Below, in pieces: positions 32,229 through 41,593 of a stretch of 64,000 nucleotides of DNA. The first letter of the stretch is position 1. Each line of letters begins with the position of its first letter. The stretch lies in NCBI RefSeq assembly GCF_040187885.1, contig NZ_JBDPLH010000001.1:806001-870000 (forward strand), in the 5' to 3' direction. Origin of the DNA: Roseateles_E cavernae (GTDB lineage: Bacteria > Pseudomonadota > Gammaproteobacteria > Burkholderiales > Burkholderiaceae_C). The position numbers were made by a program, and so were the translations under genes. The notes beneath the pieces were generated by a model that saw only the letters and a list, made by a program, of their open reading frames with translations, was not told the origin of the DNA and searched no databases.

Positions 32229-33722
32229 TCAGGCCACCAGCGGACTGCAGACCATGCGGGCGCGCCCGGCCTGCTTGGCCTGGTAGAGCGCGGCATCGGC
32301 CAGCTCGATCAGGTGCAGGGCCGGCAGTTGGGCCTCGGCGACGCGCGCTGCCACGCCTATGCTCAGCGAGACGCTGTGGCGCACCGGCGAGGCGGCGTGC
32401 TCGATGGCGGCCAGGCGCACGCTGTCGAGGATGCGCTGGGCCACCACCTGGGCACCGGCCAGATCGGTGTCGACCAGCAGCACCGCGAACTCCTCGCCGC
32501 CGTAGCGGCACACCGGCTCGCCACCGCGGCCGACGCAGCTGCGTAGCAGGGTGGCGACGCGGCGCAGGCAGTCGTCGCCGGCGACATGGCCGTAGTGGTC
32601 GTTGTACTGCTTGAAGTGGTCGATATCGACCAGCAGCATCGCCAGTGGCTTGCCGGCACGGGCGCTGCGCTGCCACTCGATCTGCAGCGCCTGGTCGAAC
32701 AGGCGGCGGTTGCCGACGCCGGTCAGCCCGTCGGTGGTGGACTGGCGGGCCAGCAGCTCGTTGGCCTGGCGCAGCCGCACCTCCTGGCGTTTGCGCTCGC
32801 TGAAGTCGGTGATGATGCCGACGAACAGATGGGTGGTGGCGGTCTTGACCTCGGCCACCGACAGATGCACGGCCAGCTCGCGGCCGTCGCGGTGGCGGGC
32901 GCTGAACTCCTGGCTGCCGCCGCTCAGTGACGCGTTCCGGGTCAGGTCTTGCGGGGCGCTGGGAACGCCCTGTATCAGCATGCTCAGATGGCCGCCGCGC
33001 AGCTCCGGCGCGCTGAAACCGAAGAGCTGGGCGCAGGCGGGGTTGACCTCCAGCATATGGCCGCCGGTGTCCAGCGTGACGATGCCGTTGGTGGCCGCAT
33101 TGATCAGGGCCTGCAGATGGGCCTGGCTGGCGGCCAGGCGCTGCTGCTCATGGACCAGGTCGCTGACCTCCAGGCGCACGCCCACCATGCCGCCCGAGGG
33201 CGTGCGGCGCTCGAAGATGCGCAGCCAGGTCTCGTCATGCACGCGCTGCAGCAGCGGCGCGCGCTGCTGGCCGCGGTTGCGCTGGCGCTCGGTCAGCCAT
33301 TCCTCCTCGCGGCCGATCGCTTCGGGCACGCCCTTGATGGCCAGCGAGGCGCGCGCCAGCTCCTCGAAGCTGGCGCCGCGCTCGAACTCGCGCAGCATAT
33401 GGGGATAGATCTCGACCAGGCGCTTGTTGAAGGCGACCAGCTTGTCCTGGGCGTCGAAGATCTCGACGCTGGCCGGCAGCGCGTCGATGGCTTCTTCCAG
33501 CGTGCGCTGGGCGCGCTCGGCACGGGCCCGGGCGTGCGCCATCGCCATCAGCGCCAGCCCGGCCACCAGCGCGCTCAGGCCCAGGCTGGCCATGCTCAGC
33601 CAGGGCAGCCAGGCGCGGTCCACCCAGCCGCCCAGGCTGCTGATCAGCACCGTGGCCTGGAGTGCCAGCACCAGGCCAAAAGCCAGGGGCGGCCATGCGC
33701 GGGAGAGCTTGGGGCGTTGCAT
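32229..33722 (-). CDS. PAS-GGDEF diguanylate cyclase
   Basis: A 497-residue membrane protein. Two membrane segments lie at about residues 12-33 and 38-62, followed by a PAS-7-like domain (about 80-190), a PAS domain (about 205-320), and a GGDEF domain with RYGGEEFAVLL (about 415), so the active site is intact (GGEEF). It is expected to make c-di-GMP in response to a signal sensed by the PAS domains. An RxxD inhibitory site is not obvious. Confidence 0.92.
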   Translation of the reverse strand: MQRPKLSRAWPPLAFGLVLALQATVLISSLGGWVDRAWLPWLSMASLGLSALVAGLALMAMAHARARAERAQRTLEEAIDALPASVEIFDAQDKLVAFNKRLVEIYPHMLREFERGASFEELARASLAIKGVPEAIGREEEWLTERQRNRGQQRAPLLQRVHDETWLRIFERRTPSGGMVGVRLEVSDLVHEQQRLAASQAHLQALINAATNGIVTLDTGGHMLEVNPACAQLFGFSAPELRGGHLSMLIQGVPSAPQDLTRNASLSGGSQEFSARHRDGRELAVHLSVAEVKTATTHLFVGIITDFSERKRQEVRLRQANELLARQSTTDGLTGVGNRRLFDQALQIEWQRSARAGKPLAMLLVDIDHFKQYNDHYGHVAGDDCLRRVATLLRSCVGRGGEPVCRYGGEEFAVLLVDTDLAGAQVVAQRILDSVRLAAIEHAASPVRHSVSLSIGVAARVAEAQLPALHLIELADAALYQAKQAGRARMVCSPLVA

Positions 33723-33802
33723 CGTGTGGCTTTGCGGAACAAGCGACGGATGCTAGCGGGCCCTCCCGCGCAGCGACAGACCCCCTAGCGGGGGAGTTTG
33801 TT

Positions 33803-35065
33803 TCAGCCGCCTCTTGTGATGGGCATCTCGACCTTGTCGGCCGGCAGCTTCATATGACGGGCCAGCTCCAGCTTGGCCAGCGAGTTGCGGTGCACCTCAT
33901 CGGGGCCATCGGCCAGGCGCAGCGTGCGCTGATGCGCCCACATCATCGCCAGCGGCGTGTCCTGCGAGACCCCCATGCCGCCATAGACCTGGATCGCCCA
34001 GTCGATGATCTTCAGCGCCATCGTCGGCGCGACGATCTTGATCATCGCGATCTCGGCCTTGGCCACCTTGTTGCCCACCGTGTCCATCATGTAGGCGGCC
34101 TTCAAGGTCAGCAGCCGGGCCTGCTCGATGCTGCAGCGCGCCTCGGCGATGCGCTCCTGGGTCACGGTCTGCTGGGCGATGGTCTTGCCGAAGGCGCTGC
34201 GGGCAATCGCGCGCTCGCACATCAGCTCCAGCGCTCGCTCGGCCGCACCGATCGAGCGCATGCAGTGGTGGATGCGGCCGGGGCCTAGCCGGCCCTGGGC
34301 GATCTCGAAGCCGCGGCCTTCGCCGAGCAGGATGTTGGCCACCGGCACCCGCACATTCTTCAGCACGATCTCCATATGGCCGTGCGGCGCATCGTCGTAG
34401 CCGAACACCGACAGCGCGCGCTTGATCGTGATGCCCGGGGTGTCGGCCGGCACCAGCACCATCGACTGCTGTTCGTGGCGGCCGGCGCCGGGATCGGTCT
34501 TGCCCATCAGGATGTAGATCGCGCAGCGCGGGTCGCCGGCGCCCGATGACCACCACTTGGTGCCGTTGATCACATACTCGTCGCCCTCGCGTTCGATGCG
34601 GCACTGGATATTGGTGGCGTCCGACGAGGCCACCTCGGGCTCGGTCATCAGAAAGGCCGAGCGGATCTCGCCCTTCAGCAAGGGCTCCAGCCAGCGGTCC
34701 TTGTGGGCCTCGCTGCCGTAGCGGGCGATGGTCTCCATATTGCCGGTGTCGGGGGCCGAGCAGTTGAAGACCTCGGGCGCCCAGTGCACCCGGCCCATGA
34801 TCTCGCACAGCGGCGCGTACTCGAGATTGGACAGGCCCTCCGGCGCGCGCGGCGACTGCGGCAGGAACAGATTCCACAGCCCGGCCTGGCGCGCCAGCGG
34901 CTTGAGCTCCTCGATCAGCGTGGTCGGCAGCCAGGCATTGCCGGCGCGGCGGTTGGCCTCGACCTCGGCGTGGAAGCGATGCTCGTTGGGATAGATGTGC
35001 TGATCGAAGAAGGCCAGCAGGCGCTCGCGCATCTCCTGGACCTTGGGGCTGTAGTCGAAGTTCAT
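33803..35065 (-). CDS. Acyl-CoA dehydrogenase family protein
   Basis: A 420-residue FAD-dependent acyl-CoA dehydrogenase. Visible landmarks are the FAD-binding FLMTEPEVASSDATNI (about residues 135-150), NGTKWWSSGA (about 167), and the C-terminal QVYGGMGVSQDTPLAMMWAH and then RLADGPDEVHRNSLAKLEL. The overall pattern resembles ACAD10/11-type enzymes for long or hydroxylated acyl-CoAs. The start codon matches the family N-terminus. Its substrate is not known. Confidence 0.93.
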   Translation of the reverse strand: MNFDYSPKVQEMRERLLAFFDQHIYPNEHRFHAEVEANRRAGNAWLPTTLIEELKPLARQAGLWNLFLPQSPRAPEGLSNLEYAPLCEIMGRVHWAPEVFNCSAPDTGNMETIARYGSEAHKDRWLEPLLKGEIRSAFLMTEPEVASSDATNIQCRIEREGDEYVINGTKWWSSGAGDPRCAIYILMGKTDPGAGRHEQQSMVLVPADTPGITIKRALSVFGYDDAPHGHMEIVLKNVRVPVANILLGEGRGFEIAQGRLGPGRIHHCMRSIGAAERALELMCERAIARSAFGKTIAQQTVTQERIAEARCSIEQARLLTLKAAYMMDTVGNKVAKAEIAMIKIVAPTMALKIIDWAIQVYGGMGVSQDTPLAMMWAHQRTLRLADGPDEVHRNSLAKLELARHMKLPADKVEMPITRGG

Positions 35066-35182
35066 GGTGACGCGTCCTTGTTGGCTGCCGTGCCGCGAGT
35101 GTGGCGCAAGCCGCCGGCCGCGCCTGTCGCCCAGGCGGCAGGCTGTCCCGCAGGGGACCCGCCCTTCAGCACTTGAGCCCGC

Positions 35183-37180
35183 TCAGCCGCGCAGCAGTTT
35201 CTCCTCGGCCAGGGCCAGCGCCTCCGGCGTGCCCGACAGCACCAGCGTGTCGCCGCCGCCCAGCAGCAGGCTGTCCTGGGCCGCGACCACCGCGCCGCTG
35301 GCGCGCCGCAGCGAGACCACGCCGACGCCCACCGCATGCAGGGCCAGGGCCTCCAGCGGCTGCTTCGCAAAGGGGCTGGCCTGGGGCAGCGTGACCGAGA
35401 TCAGGCGCTCCTGCTGGCGATCCTCGGCGCTGTCGTCGTCGGCGCCGTGGAAATAGCCGCGCAGCAGGCCGTAGCGGGCATCACGGGCGTCGCGGGTCAG
35501 CCGGATCACGCGCCGCATCGGCACGCCCACCAGGGCCAGCGCATGGCTGGCCAGCATCAGCGAGCCCTCGATCGCCTCGGGCACCACCTCGGTGGCGCCG
35601 GCGGCGCGCAGCCTCTCCAGATCGGTGTCGTCGATGGTGCGCACCACCACCGGCACCTGGGCCGCATGCGAGCGCACCAGCTGCAGGATCTTCAGCGCCG
35701 AGGGCGTGTCGTGATAGGTGACGACCACGGCGCTGGCGCGCGCCAGGCCGGCGGCCATCAGGCTTTGCAGCCGTGCCGCGTCGCCGAACACCACGCTCTG
35801 GCCGGCCGCTGCCGCCTGGCGCACCCGGTCCGGGTCCAGGTCCAGCGCCATATAGGGGATGTGCTCGCCCTCCAGCAGCCGGGCCAGGTTCTGGCCGCTG
35901 CGGCCGTAGCCGCAGATGATCACATGGGCGTCGGCCTTGATCGCCTTCTTGGCGATGCTGGTCAGCTGCAGCGACTGCATCATCCAGTCGCTGCTGGACA
36001 GCTTCATCACGATGCGGTTGCTGTACATGATCAGAAAGGGCGTGGCCAGCATCGACAAGACCATGCTGGCCAGCACCGGACTGACCCATTGCGGCGCGAT
36101 CAGCTGGTGCTGGGCGCCCAGGGTCAAGAGCACAAAACCGAACTCGCCGGCCTGGGCCAGATACAGGCCGGTGCGCAGCGACACGCCGGCCGGCGCCTTG
36201 AACAGCCGCGCCAGCCCCGCCACCAGCACGAACTTGGCCAGGGTCGGCGCCAAGGTCAGCAGAAAAACCAGATGCCATTGCGCCAGCACCGGCCGCCAGT
36301 CCAGCTTCATGCCTATGGTGATGAAGAACAGGCCCAAGAGCACATCGTGGAAGGGCCGGATATCGGTCTCCACCTGGTGCTTGTATTCGGTCTCGGCGAT
36401 CAGCATGCCGGCGACAAAAGCGCCCAGCGCCAGCGACAAGCCGGCGTGCTCGGTCAGCCAGGCCAGGCCCAGGGTCACCAGCAGCAGGTTCAGCATGAAC
36501 AGCTCTTCGCTCTTGCGCCGCGCCACCAGGGTCAGCCACCAGCGCATCACCTTCTGCCCGCCGACCAGCAGGATGCCCAGCAGCACCGCCGCCTTCAAGG
36601 TGGCCCAGCCCAGCGAAACCGCCATCGCGCCGCCGCTGCTGTTCAGCGCCGGGATCATCACCAAGAGCGGCACCACGGCCAGATCCTGGAACAGCAGCAC
36701 GCCCATCACGCGCTTGCCGTGCTCGCTCTCCAGCTCCAGCCGCTCGGCCATCAGCTTGACGACGATGGCCGTCGAGCTCATCGCCATCGCCGCGCCCAGC
36801 ACCAGCGAGCCCTGCCAGCTCAGCTCCCATGCGCGGCCGAAGTAGGCGAAGCCGGCTTGCAGCAGATAGTGCCCCGCCACCGTGCCGACGATGGTCAGCA
36901 GCACCTGCAGCAGGCCGAGGCCGAACACCAGCGAGCGCATGCTGCGCAGCTTCGGCAGATTGAACTCCAGCCCGATCACGAACATCAGGAACACCACGCC
37001 GAACTCGGCGAGGTAGCGGATGCTGGAGGTGTCGCCGGCCAGCGCCAGCGCGTTCGGCCCGATCAGCACCCCCACCGCCAGATAACCCAGCATCGGCGGC
37101 AGCTTCAGCGAGCGGCAGATCACCACACCCAGCACGGCGGCCACGAGATAGAGCAGGGCGAGGTCCAGCGAGGTGATCAT
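35183..37180 (-). CDS. Monovalent cation:proton antiporter (CPA2/Kef type)
   Basis: A 665-residue protein with about 12 membrane segments in the first ~390 residues (Na/H exchanger fold), then a TrkA-N/RCK NAD-binding domain (HVIICGYGRSGQNLARLL, about residues 413-430), and a TrkA-C-like tail. It is likely to exchange K+ or Na+ for protons, gated by nucleotides. Typical of KefB/KefC-like proteins. In related species such a gene is often next to kdsD; here 4 kb of other genes separate them. Confidence 0.93.
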   Translation of the reverse strand: MITSLDLALLYLVAAVLGVVICRSLKLPPMLGYLAVGVLIGPNALALAGDTSSIRYLAEFGVVFLMFVIGLEFNLPKLRSMRSLVFGLGLLQVLLTIVGTVAGHYLLQAGFAYFGRAWELSWQGSLVLGAAMAMSSTAIVVKLMAERLELESEHGKRVMGVLLFQDLAVVPLLVMIPALNSSGGAMAVSLGWATLKAAVLLGILLVGGQKVMRWWLTLVARRKSEELFMLNLLLVTLGLAWLTEHAGLSLALGAFVAGMLIAETEYKHQVETDIRPFHDVLLGLFFITIGMKLDWRPVLAQWHLVFLLTLAPTLAKFVLVAGLARLFKAPAGVSLRTGLYLAQAGEFGFVLLTLGAQHQLIAPQWVSPVLASMVLSMLATPFLIMYSNRIVMKLSSSDWMMQSLQLTSIAKKAIKADAHVIICGYGRSGQNLARLLEGEHIPYMALDLDPDRVRQAAAAGQSVVFGDAARLQSLMAAGLARASAVVVTYHDTPSALKILQLVRSHAAQVPVVVRTIDDTDLERLRAAGATEVVPEAIEGSLMLASHALALVGVPMRRVIRLTRDARDARYGLLRGYFHGADDDSAEDRQQERLISVTLPQASPFAKQPLEALALHAVGVGVVSLRRASGAVVAAQDSLLLGGGDTLVLSGTPEALALAEEKLLRG

Positions 37181-37311
37181 GGCTTCATGTTAAGCGGTGC
37201 CCGGGCGGCGCCGGCCGGTCTTCATGCAGTGTTCAGACGGCGCGTGCATATTCGGCCATACAAGCATCCGCGCAGCGCGCGCACGAGATGAGGCGGGGAG
37301 TGAACACCAAG

Positions 37312-38268
37312 ATGAGCGTCACCGACGAGCCCTTGCTGCGCCTGGACGGCGCCAGCAAGACCTACCGGCGCGCGGGCCGCGAGGTTGCGGCGCTGCGCGA
37401 CTTTTCGCTGAGCCTGGCGGCCGGCGAGATCGTCGGCCTGCTGGGGCCCAATGGTTCGGGCAAGACCAGCTGCATCAAGCTGCTGACCGGCCTGTGCAGC
37501 GCCGACGGCGGCCGCCTCGGCTGGCGCGGCCGGGCCCTGGCCGCCGGCCGCCAGGGCCCGCATCTGCGTGAGTTCGGGGTGTTGCTGGAAGGGCGCGGCG
37601 CCGGCTACGAGCGCCTGTCGACCCTGGAGAATGCGCGCTACTTCTGCGCGCTGCGCGAGGCCCGCTTCGAGCGCGCGCATTTCGACGCGCTGGCCGCGCT
37701 GCTGGACATTCCCGACGTGCACTCGCCGCTGCGCCAGCTGTCCACCGGCAACAAGCTGCGCGCCGCCCTGCTGGGTGTGCTGATACACAAGCCGGCACTG
37801 GCCCTGCTGGACGAGCCGACCCTGGGCCTGGACCTGTTCGGCGTCGAGCGGCTCGAAGCCCTGGTGCGCCATGCGGCGGCCCAGGGCAGCGCCTTCCTGA
37901 TCAGCTCGCACGATCTGCACTTCATCGAGCGCCTGTGCTCGCGCATCGTCTGCATCAAGCAGGGCGAGAAGGTGTTCGACGGCAGCAAGGCCGAGTTCCT
38001 GCGCCTGGAGCATGAATATGTGCTGCGCCTGCAGCCGTCCGCTGCCGTGCTGCCGGCCCTGCCGCTGGACCTGGGCCCGCTGGCCTGGCAGGCGGCCGAG
38101 ACGCCGGGCGTCTGGCAGCTGCCGCTGCGCGACCAGGCCCAGGCCTGCGCGCTGCTGGCTGCGCTGCTGCCCCAGCTGGCGGCCAGTCATGGGCTGGAGC
38201 TGCGCCGCATCGCGCTGCGCGACAAGTACCTGAGCCTGGTCGGCGCGGCGGAGGCCTCCTCATGCTGA
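37312..38268 (+). CDS. ABC transporter ATP-binding protein
   Basis: A 318-residue ABC ATPase. Walker A is GLLGPNGSGKTSCIKLL (about residues 43-59), Walker B is ALALLDEPTLGLD (about 162-174), and the switch His is in ISSHDLHF. The signature motif is LSTGNK in place of LSGGQ, a divergent form seen in some exporter ATPases. A ~90-residue C-terminal domain follows. The start at 37312 is favoured by GGGGAG upstream. It overlaps the permease gene. Confidence 0.9.
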   Translation: MSVTDEPLLRLDGASKTYRRAGREVAALRDFSLSLAAGEIVGLLGPNGSGKTSCIKLLTGLCSADGGRLGWRGRALAAGRQGPHLREFGVLLEGRGAGYERLSTLENARYFCALREARFERAHFDALAALLDIPDVHSPLRQLSTGNKLRAALLGVLIHKPALALLDEPTLGLDLFGVERLEALVRHAAAQGSAFLISSHDLHFIERLCSRIVCIKQGEKVFDGSKAEFLRLEHEYVLRLQPSAAVLPALPLDLGPLAWQAAETPGVWQLPLRDQAQACALLAALLPQLAASHGLELRRIALRDKYLSLVGAAEASSC

Positions 38269-39029
38269 GCCGCTGGCCGCGCCATCTGGCCAATGAGCTG
38301 CGACTAGCCTTCTATCTGCAGCGGCGCTACTGGTTCGAGGGTCTGCTGGGTCTGGGCCTGCTGCTGAGCCTGTTCGGCGGCCTGCTCTACGCCGTGCTGT
38401 CGGTCAGCGGCAGCGCGCTGGCCTCGGGCGAGGCCGATGGCTTGATCGTCGGCTTTGTGCTGTGGCTGTTCGCGGCCTCGGCCTTTGGCAGCGTCTGCCA
38501 GGATGTGCAGGAGGAGACCGAGCAGCGCGGCCTGGAGCAGCTCAGCCTGGGGCCGCTGCCGCTCTGGGCCTTGCTGAGCCTGCGCGCCCTGCTGAAGCTG
38601 CTGGGCGGGCTGCTGATGCTGGGGCTGACCCTGTGGCTGGCCGAATGGCTGGCGGGCGGCCGGCTGCAGATCAGCCACGGCCCGGTGCTGGCGGCGGCGC
38701 TGTTGGCGGTGCCGGCGCTGATCGGTGTCGGCTATGCGCTGGGCGGCCTGCTGCTGCTGGTCAAGAAGGCCGAGCTGCTGCTGGTGGTCTGCTACCCGGC
38801 CGTGATCGGCCTGGTGGCCCTGCCCGCCTACCCGATCAATGCCCAGGCCCTGCTGCCCTATGCGCTGGGCGCGGCGGCGGCGCGCGCCTCGGCCGCCGGC
38901 GCCGCGCTGCCGGCCAGCGTGTTCGGCTGGATCGCGCTGAATTCGCTGGCCTATCTGCTGGCCGGCCTGCTGATCTACGGCGTGCTGGAGCGGCGGGCGC
39001 GTCGGCTGGGGGTGCTGGGGCATTTCTGA
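38262..39029 (+). CDS. ABC-2 type transporter permease
   Basis: A 255-residue membrane protein with about six membrane segments (first at about residues 24-50) in the pattern of ABC-2 permeases. It overlaps the ATPase gene by seven bases, so the two form a simple exporter. The substrate is unknown. Confidence 0.82.
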   Translation: MLSRWPRHLANELRLAFYLQRRYWFEGLLGLGLLLSLFGGLLYAVLSVSGSALASGEADGLIVGFVLWLFAASAFGSVCQDVQEETEQRGLEQLSLGPLPLWALLSLRALLKLLGGLLMLGLTLWLAEWLAGGRLQISHGPVLAAALLAVPALIGVGYALGGLLLLVKKAELLLVVCYPAVIGLVALPAYPINAQALLPYALGAAAARASAAGAALPASVFGWIALNSLAYLLAGLLIYGVLERRARRLGVLGHF

Positions 39030-39199
39030 ACTGAACGGGAGTCCGGGCAACAACCTTGCCCAAACAGGCGATCCGGCGCACAGTTTTGATCTCTATGCGC
39101 GCGCCGCATGGCCGCATGTCCACTCGGCTTTGGAATCGCTGGCCTGGCGGGCCGGGTTCGCGATACCGTTCGCGCCACCGAAAAGTTACGGAGCATTAC

Positions 39200-40471
39200 A
39201 TGCCCAATCTGTCCTTTGTCTCGCCCACGCGCAACAGTCCCTGGGGCACCTATCTGTCCCAGATCGACGCCGTTGAACCCTACCTGGGTCATCTGGCACG
39301 CTGGGTCGAGACGCTGCGCCGACCCAAGCGCGCGCTGATCGTCGACGTGCCCATCGAGCTGGACAACGGCACCATCGCCCACTTCGAGGGCTACCGTGTC
39401 CAGCACAGCCTGACCCGCGGCCCCGGCAAGGGCGGCGTGCGCTACCACCCCGACGTCACGCTGGAAGAGGTGATGGCGCTGTCGGCCTGGATGACGATCA
39501 AGAACGCGGCGGTCAACCTGCCTTATGGCGGCGCCAAGGGCGGCATCCGGCTCGATCCCAAGACCCTGTCGCTGAAGGAGCTGGAAAAGGTTACCCGCCG
39601 TTACACCAGCGAGATCGGCATCATCATCGGCCCGCAGCAGGACATCCCGGCTCCGGACGTCAACACCAACGGCCAGATCATGGCCTGGATGATGGACACC
39701 TACTCGATGAACACCGGGGCCACCGCCACCGGCGTCGTCACCGGCAAGCCGATCCCGCTGGGCGGCTCGCTGGGCCGCGTGCAGGCCACCGGCCGCGGCG
39801 TGTTCGTGATCGGCCGCGAGGCGATGCGCCGCCTCAACATCCCGATGGACAATGCCCGCATCGCGGTGCAGGGCTTCGGCAATGTCGGCTCGATCGCGGC
39901 CAAGCTTTTCGCCGCCAACGGCGCCAAGATCGTTGCGGTGCAGGACCACACCGGCACCATCCTGAACGAGTCGGGCTTCGACATGACGAACCTGCTCGAC
40001 CATGTGGCCAAGACCGGCGGCGTCGGCGGTTTTGCCGGCGGCGATGCGATCGCCAATGAAGACTTCTGGAAGGTGCGCAGCGATGTGCTGATCCCGGCCG
40101 CGCTGGAAGGCCAGATCACCGCCGCCCGCGCCGAAGGCCTGCAGACCCGGCTGGTGCTGGAAGGTGCCAACGGCCCGACCACGCCGGACGGCGACGCCGT
40201 GCTGGCCGACCGCGGCATCATCGTCGTGCCCGATGTGATCGCCAACTCGGGCGGCGTGACCGTGTCCTACTTCGAGTGGGTGCAGGACTTCAGCAGCTTC
40301 TTCTGGACCGAGGACGAGATCAATGTCCGCCTGGACAAGATCATCACCGGTGCCTTCAAGCACATCTGGGAAACCTCGGAGCAGCACCGCATCCCGCTGC
40401 GTACGGCCGCCTTCGTCGTGGCCTGCACACGGGTGCTGGAAGCCCGGGAAGAGCGCGGCCTCTACCCCTGA
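39200..40471 (+). CDS. gdhA: Glutamate (Glu/Leu/Phe/Val) dehydrogenase
   Basis: A 423-residue amino-acid dehydrogenase that interconverts glutamate and 2-oxoglutarate plus ammonia. Substrate-binding GPGKGGVRYHP (about residues 73-83) and the catalytic lysine region NLPYGGAKGG (about 105-114) are present. The Rossmann domain begins IAVQGFGNVGSIAAK (about 221). The ATG at 39200 has GGAG upstream. Its end overlaps the convergent RHH gene by 10 bp. Confidence 0.95.
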   Translation: MPNLSFVSPTRNSPWGTYLSQIDAVEPYLGHLARWVETLRRPKRALIVDVPIELDNGTIAHFEGYRVQHSLTRGPGKGGVRYHPDVTLEEVMALSAWMTIKNAAVNLPYGGAKGGIRLDPKTLSLKELEKVTRRYTSEIGIIIGPQQDIPAPDVNTNGQIMAWMMDTYSMNTGATATGVVTGKPIPLGGSLGRVQATGRGVFVIGREAMRRLNIPMDNARIAVQGFGNVGSIAAKLFAANGAKIVAVQDHTGTILNESGFDMTNLLDHVAKTGGVGGFAGGDAIANEDFWKVRSDVLIPAALEGQITAARAEGLQTRLVLEGANGPTTPDGDAVLADRGIIVVPDVIANSGGVTVSYFEWVQDFSSFFWTEDEINVRLDKIITGAFKHIWETSEQHRIPLRTAAFVVACTRVLEAREERGLYP

Positions 40472-40863
40472 TGACGGTCCGGCCGGTCCGGCAGCGCGAC
40501 CCGCTGCGGCGGCCGGGCCCAGCTGTCCGGCAGGTCCTGCAAGACCTGCCGGGCGTCCAGCGAACGGATCGGCACCGCCAGATCGGCGGGGATGCGCTGG
40601 CGCGCCTGCAAAGCCATATAGCGCAGCGCGCTGACCCGCAGAAAGGACGCGAAGTTGCCGACCGCGCCGCGCGCCTGCACCAGCTCGTCGTAGAGCTTCT
40701 CGATCAGCTGGGTCACGCCCATGCCGTCGCGCGCGCCGATCTCCTCCAACACCTCCCAGTGCAGGTTTTCGAGCCGGATGCTGGTGACCACGCCATGCAG
40801 GCGCAGCGAGCGGGTGCGCGACTCATAGGACTCGGGGTTGGCGCTGATGAAGACTTCGCACAT
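40462..40863 (-). CDS. Ribbon-helix-helix domain protein
   Basis: A 133-residue protein with a ribbon-helix-helix DNA-binding domain near the N-terminus: SLRLHGVVTSIRLENLHWEVLEEIG (given in parts: TSIRLENLHWEVL about residues 28-40, then MGVTQLIEKLYDEL). The start ATG at 40863 has CAGGAG upstream. It is probably a small transcription regulator; the target is unknown. Confidence 0.82.
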   Translation of the reverse strand: MCEVFISANPESYESRTRSLRLHGVVTSIRLENLHWEVLEEIGARDGMGVTQLIEKLYDELVQARGAVGNFASFLRVSALRYMALQARQRIPADLAVPIRSLDARQVLQDLPDSWARPPQRVALPDRPDRHQG

Positions 40864-40895
40864 GGTCGGCTCCTGGGGGCGCGGACGATTTTGCG

Positions 40896-41477
40896 TCAAA
40901 GCTCGATGCGCGTGCCCAGCACCGCCAGGAATTGCGCGATCCAGGCCGGGTGCGCCGGCCAGGCCGGCGCAGTGACCAGGCGGCCGTCGGTGACGGCCTG
41001 GTCGACCGGGATCTGGGCATAGCTGGCGCCGGCCAGCTCGACCTCGGGTGCGCAGGCCGGATAGGCCGAGACTTTTCTGCCGCGTATCACGCCGGCGGCG
41101 GCCAGCAGCTGGGCGCCATGACAGATCGCCGCGATCGGCTTGTCGGCGCGGGCGAAGTGCTGGACCAGCGCGACCACGCCGGGCACGGTGCGCAGGTACT
41201 CGGGGGCGCGGCCGCCCGGGATCACCAGGCCGTCATAGTCCTCGGGCCGGACATCGGCAAAGGTGGCGTTGAGCGTGAAGCGGTGGCCGGGCTTCTCGGA
41301 ATAGGTCTGGGCGCCCTCGAAATCGTGGATGGCCGTCAGCACATGGTCGCCGGCCACCTTGCCGGGGCAGACCGCATCGACCCGGTGGCCCACGGCCAGC
41401 AGGGCCTGGAAGGGCACCATGATCTCGTAGTCCTCGACATAGTCGCCGGCCAGCAGCAGCAGTTTCTTCGCGCTCAT
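40896..41477 (-). CDS. DJ-1/PfpI family protein
   Basis: A 193-residue protein of the DJ-1/PfpI superfamily. The nucleophile elbow is AAICHGAQLL with Cys at about residue 109 followed by His, and YDGLVIPGGRAPEYLR gives the upstream Gly-rich loop. Family members are proteases, deglycases or stress chaperones; which applies is not clear. The start at 41477 is chosen by the family N-terminus (KKLLLLAGDYVEDYE). Confidence 0.88.
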   Translation of the reverse strand: MSAKKLLLLAGDYVEDYEIMVPFQALLAVGHRVDAVCPGKVAGDHVLTAIHDFEGAQTYSEKPGHRFTLNATFADVRPEDYDGLVIPGGRAPEYLRTVPGVVALVQHFARADKPIAAICHGAQLLAAAGVIRGRKVSAYPACAPEVELAGASYAQIPVDQAVTDGRLVTAPAWPAHPAWIAQFLAVLGTRIEL

Positions 41478-41593
41478 CGACAGTCTCCTGTTTGGCGACG
41501 GCGGATGCCGTCGCGCCGATTGTGGAAACGCGCGCGCCGCGACGGGTAATAGCCGGCCACTACAGCGCCCGGCGCCGCCGCTACACTGGCCGG

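Noticed and set aside
35336..37291. 651-codon Gln/His/Arg-rich plus-strand frame
   Set aside because: It is antisense to the cation/proton antiporter.
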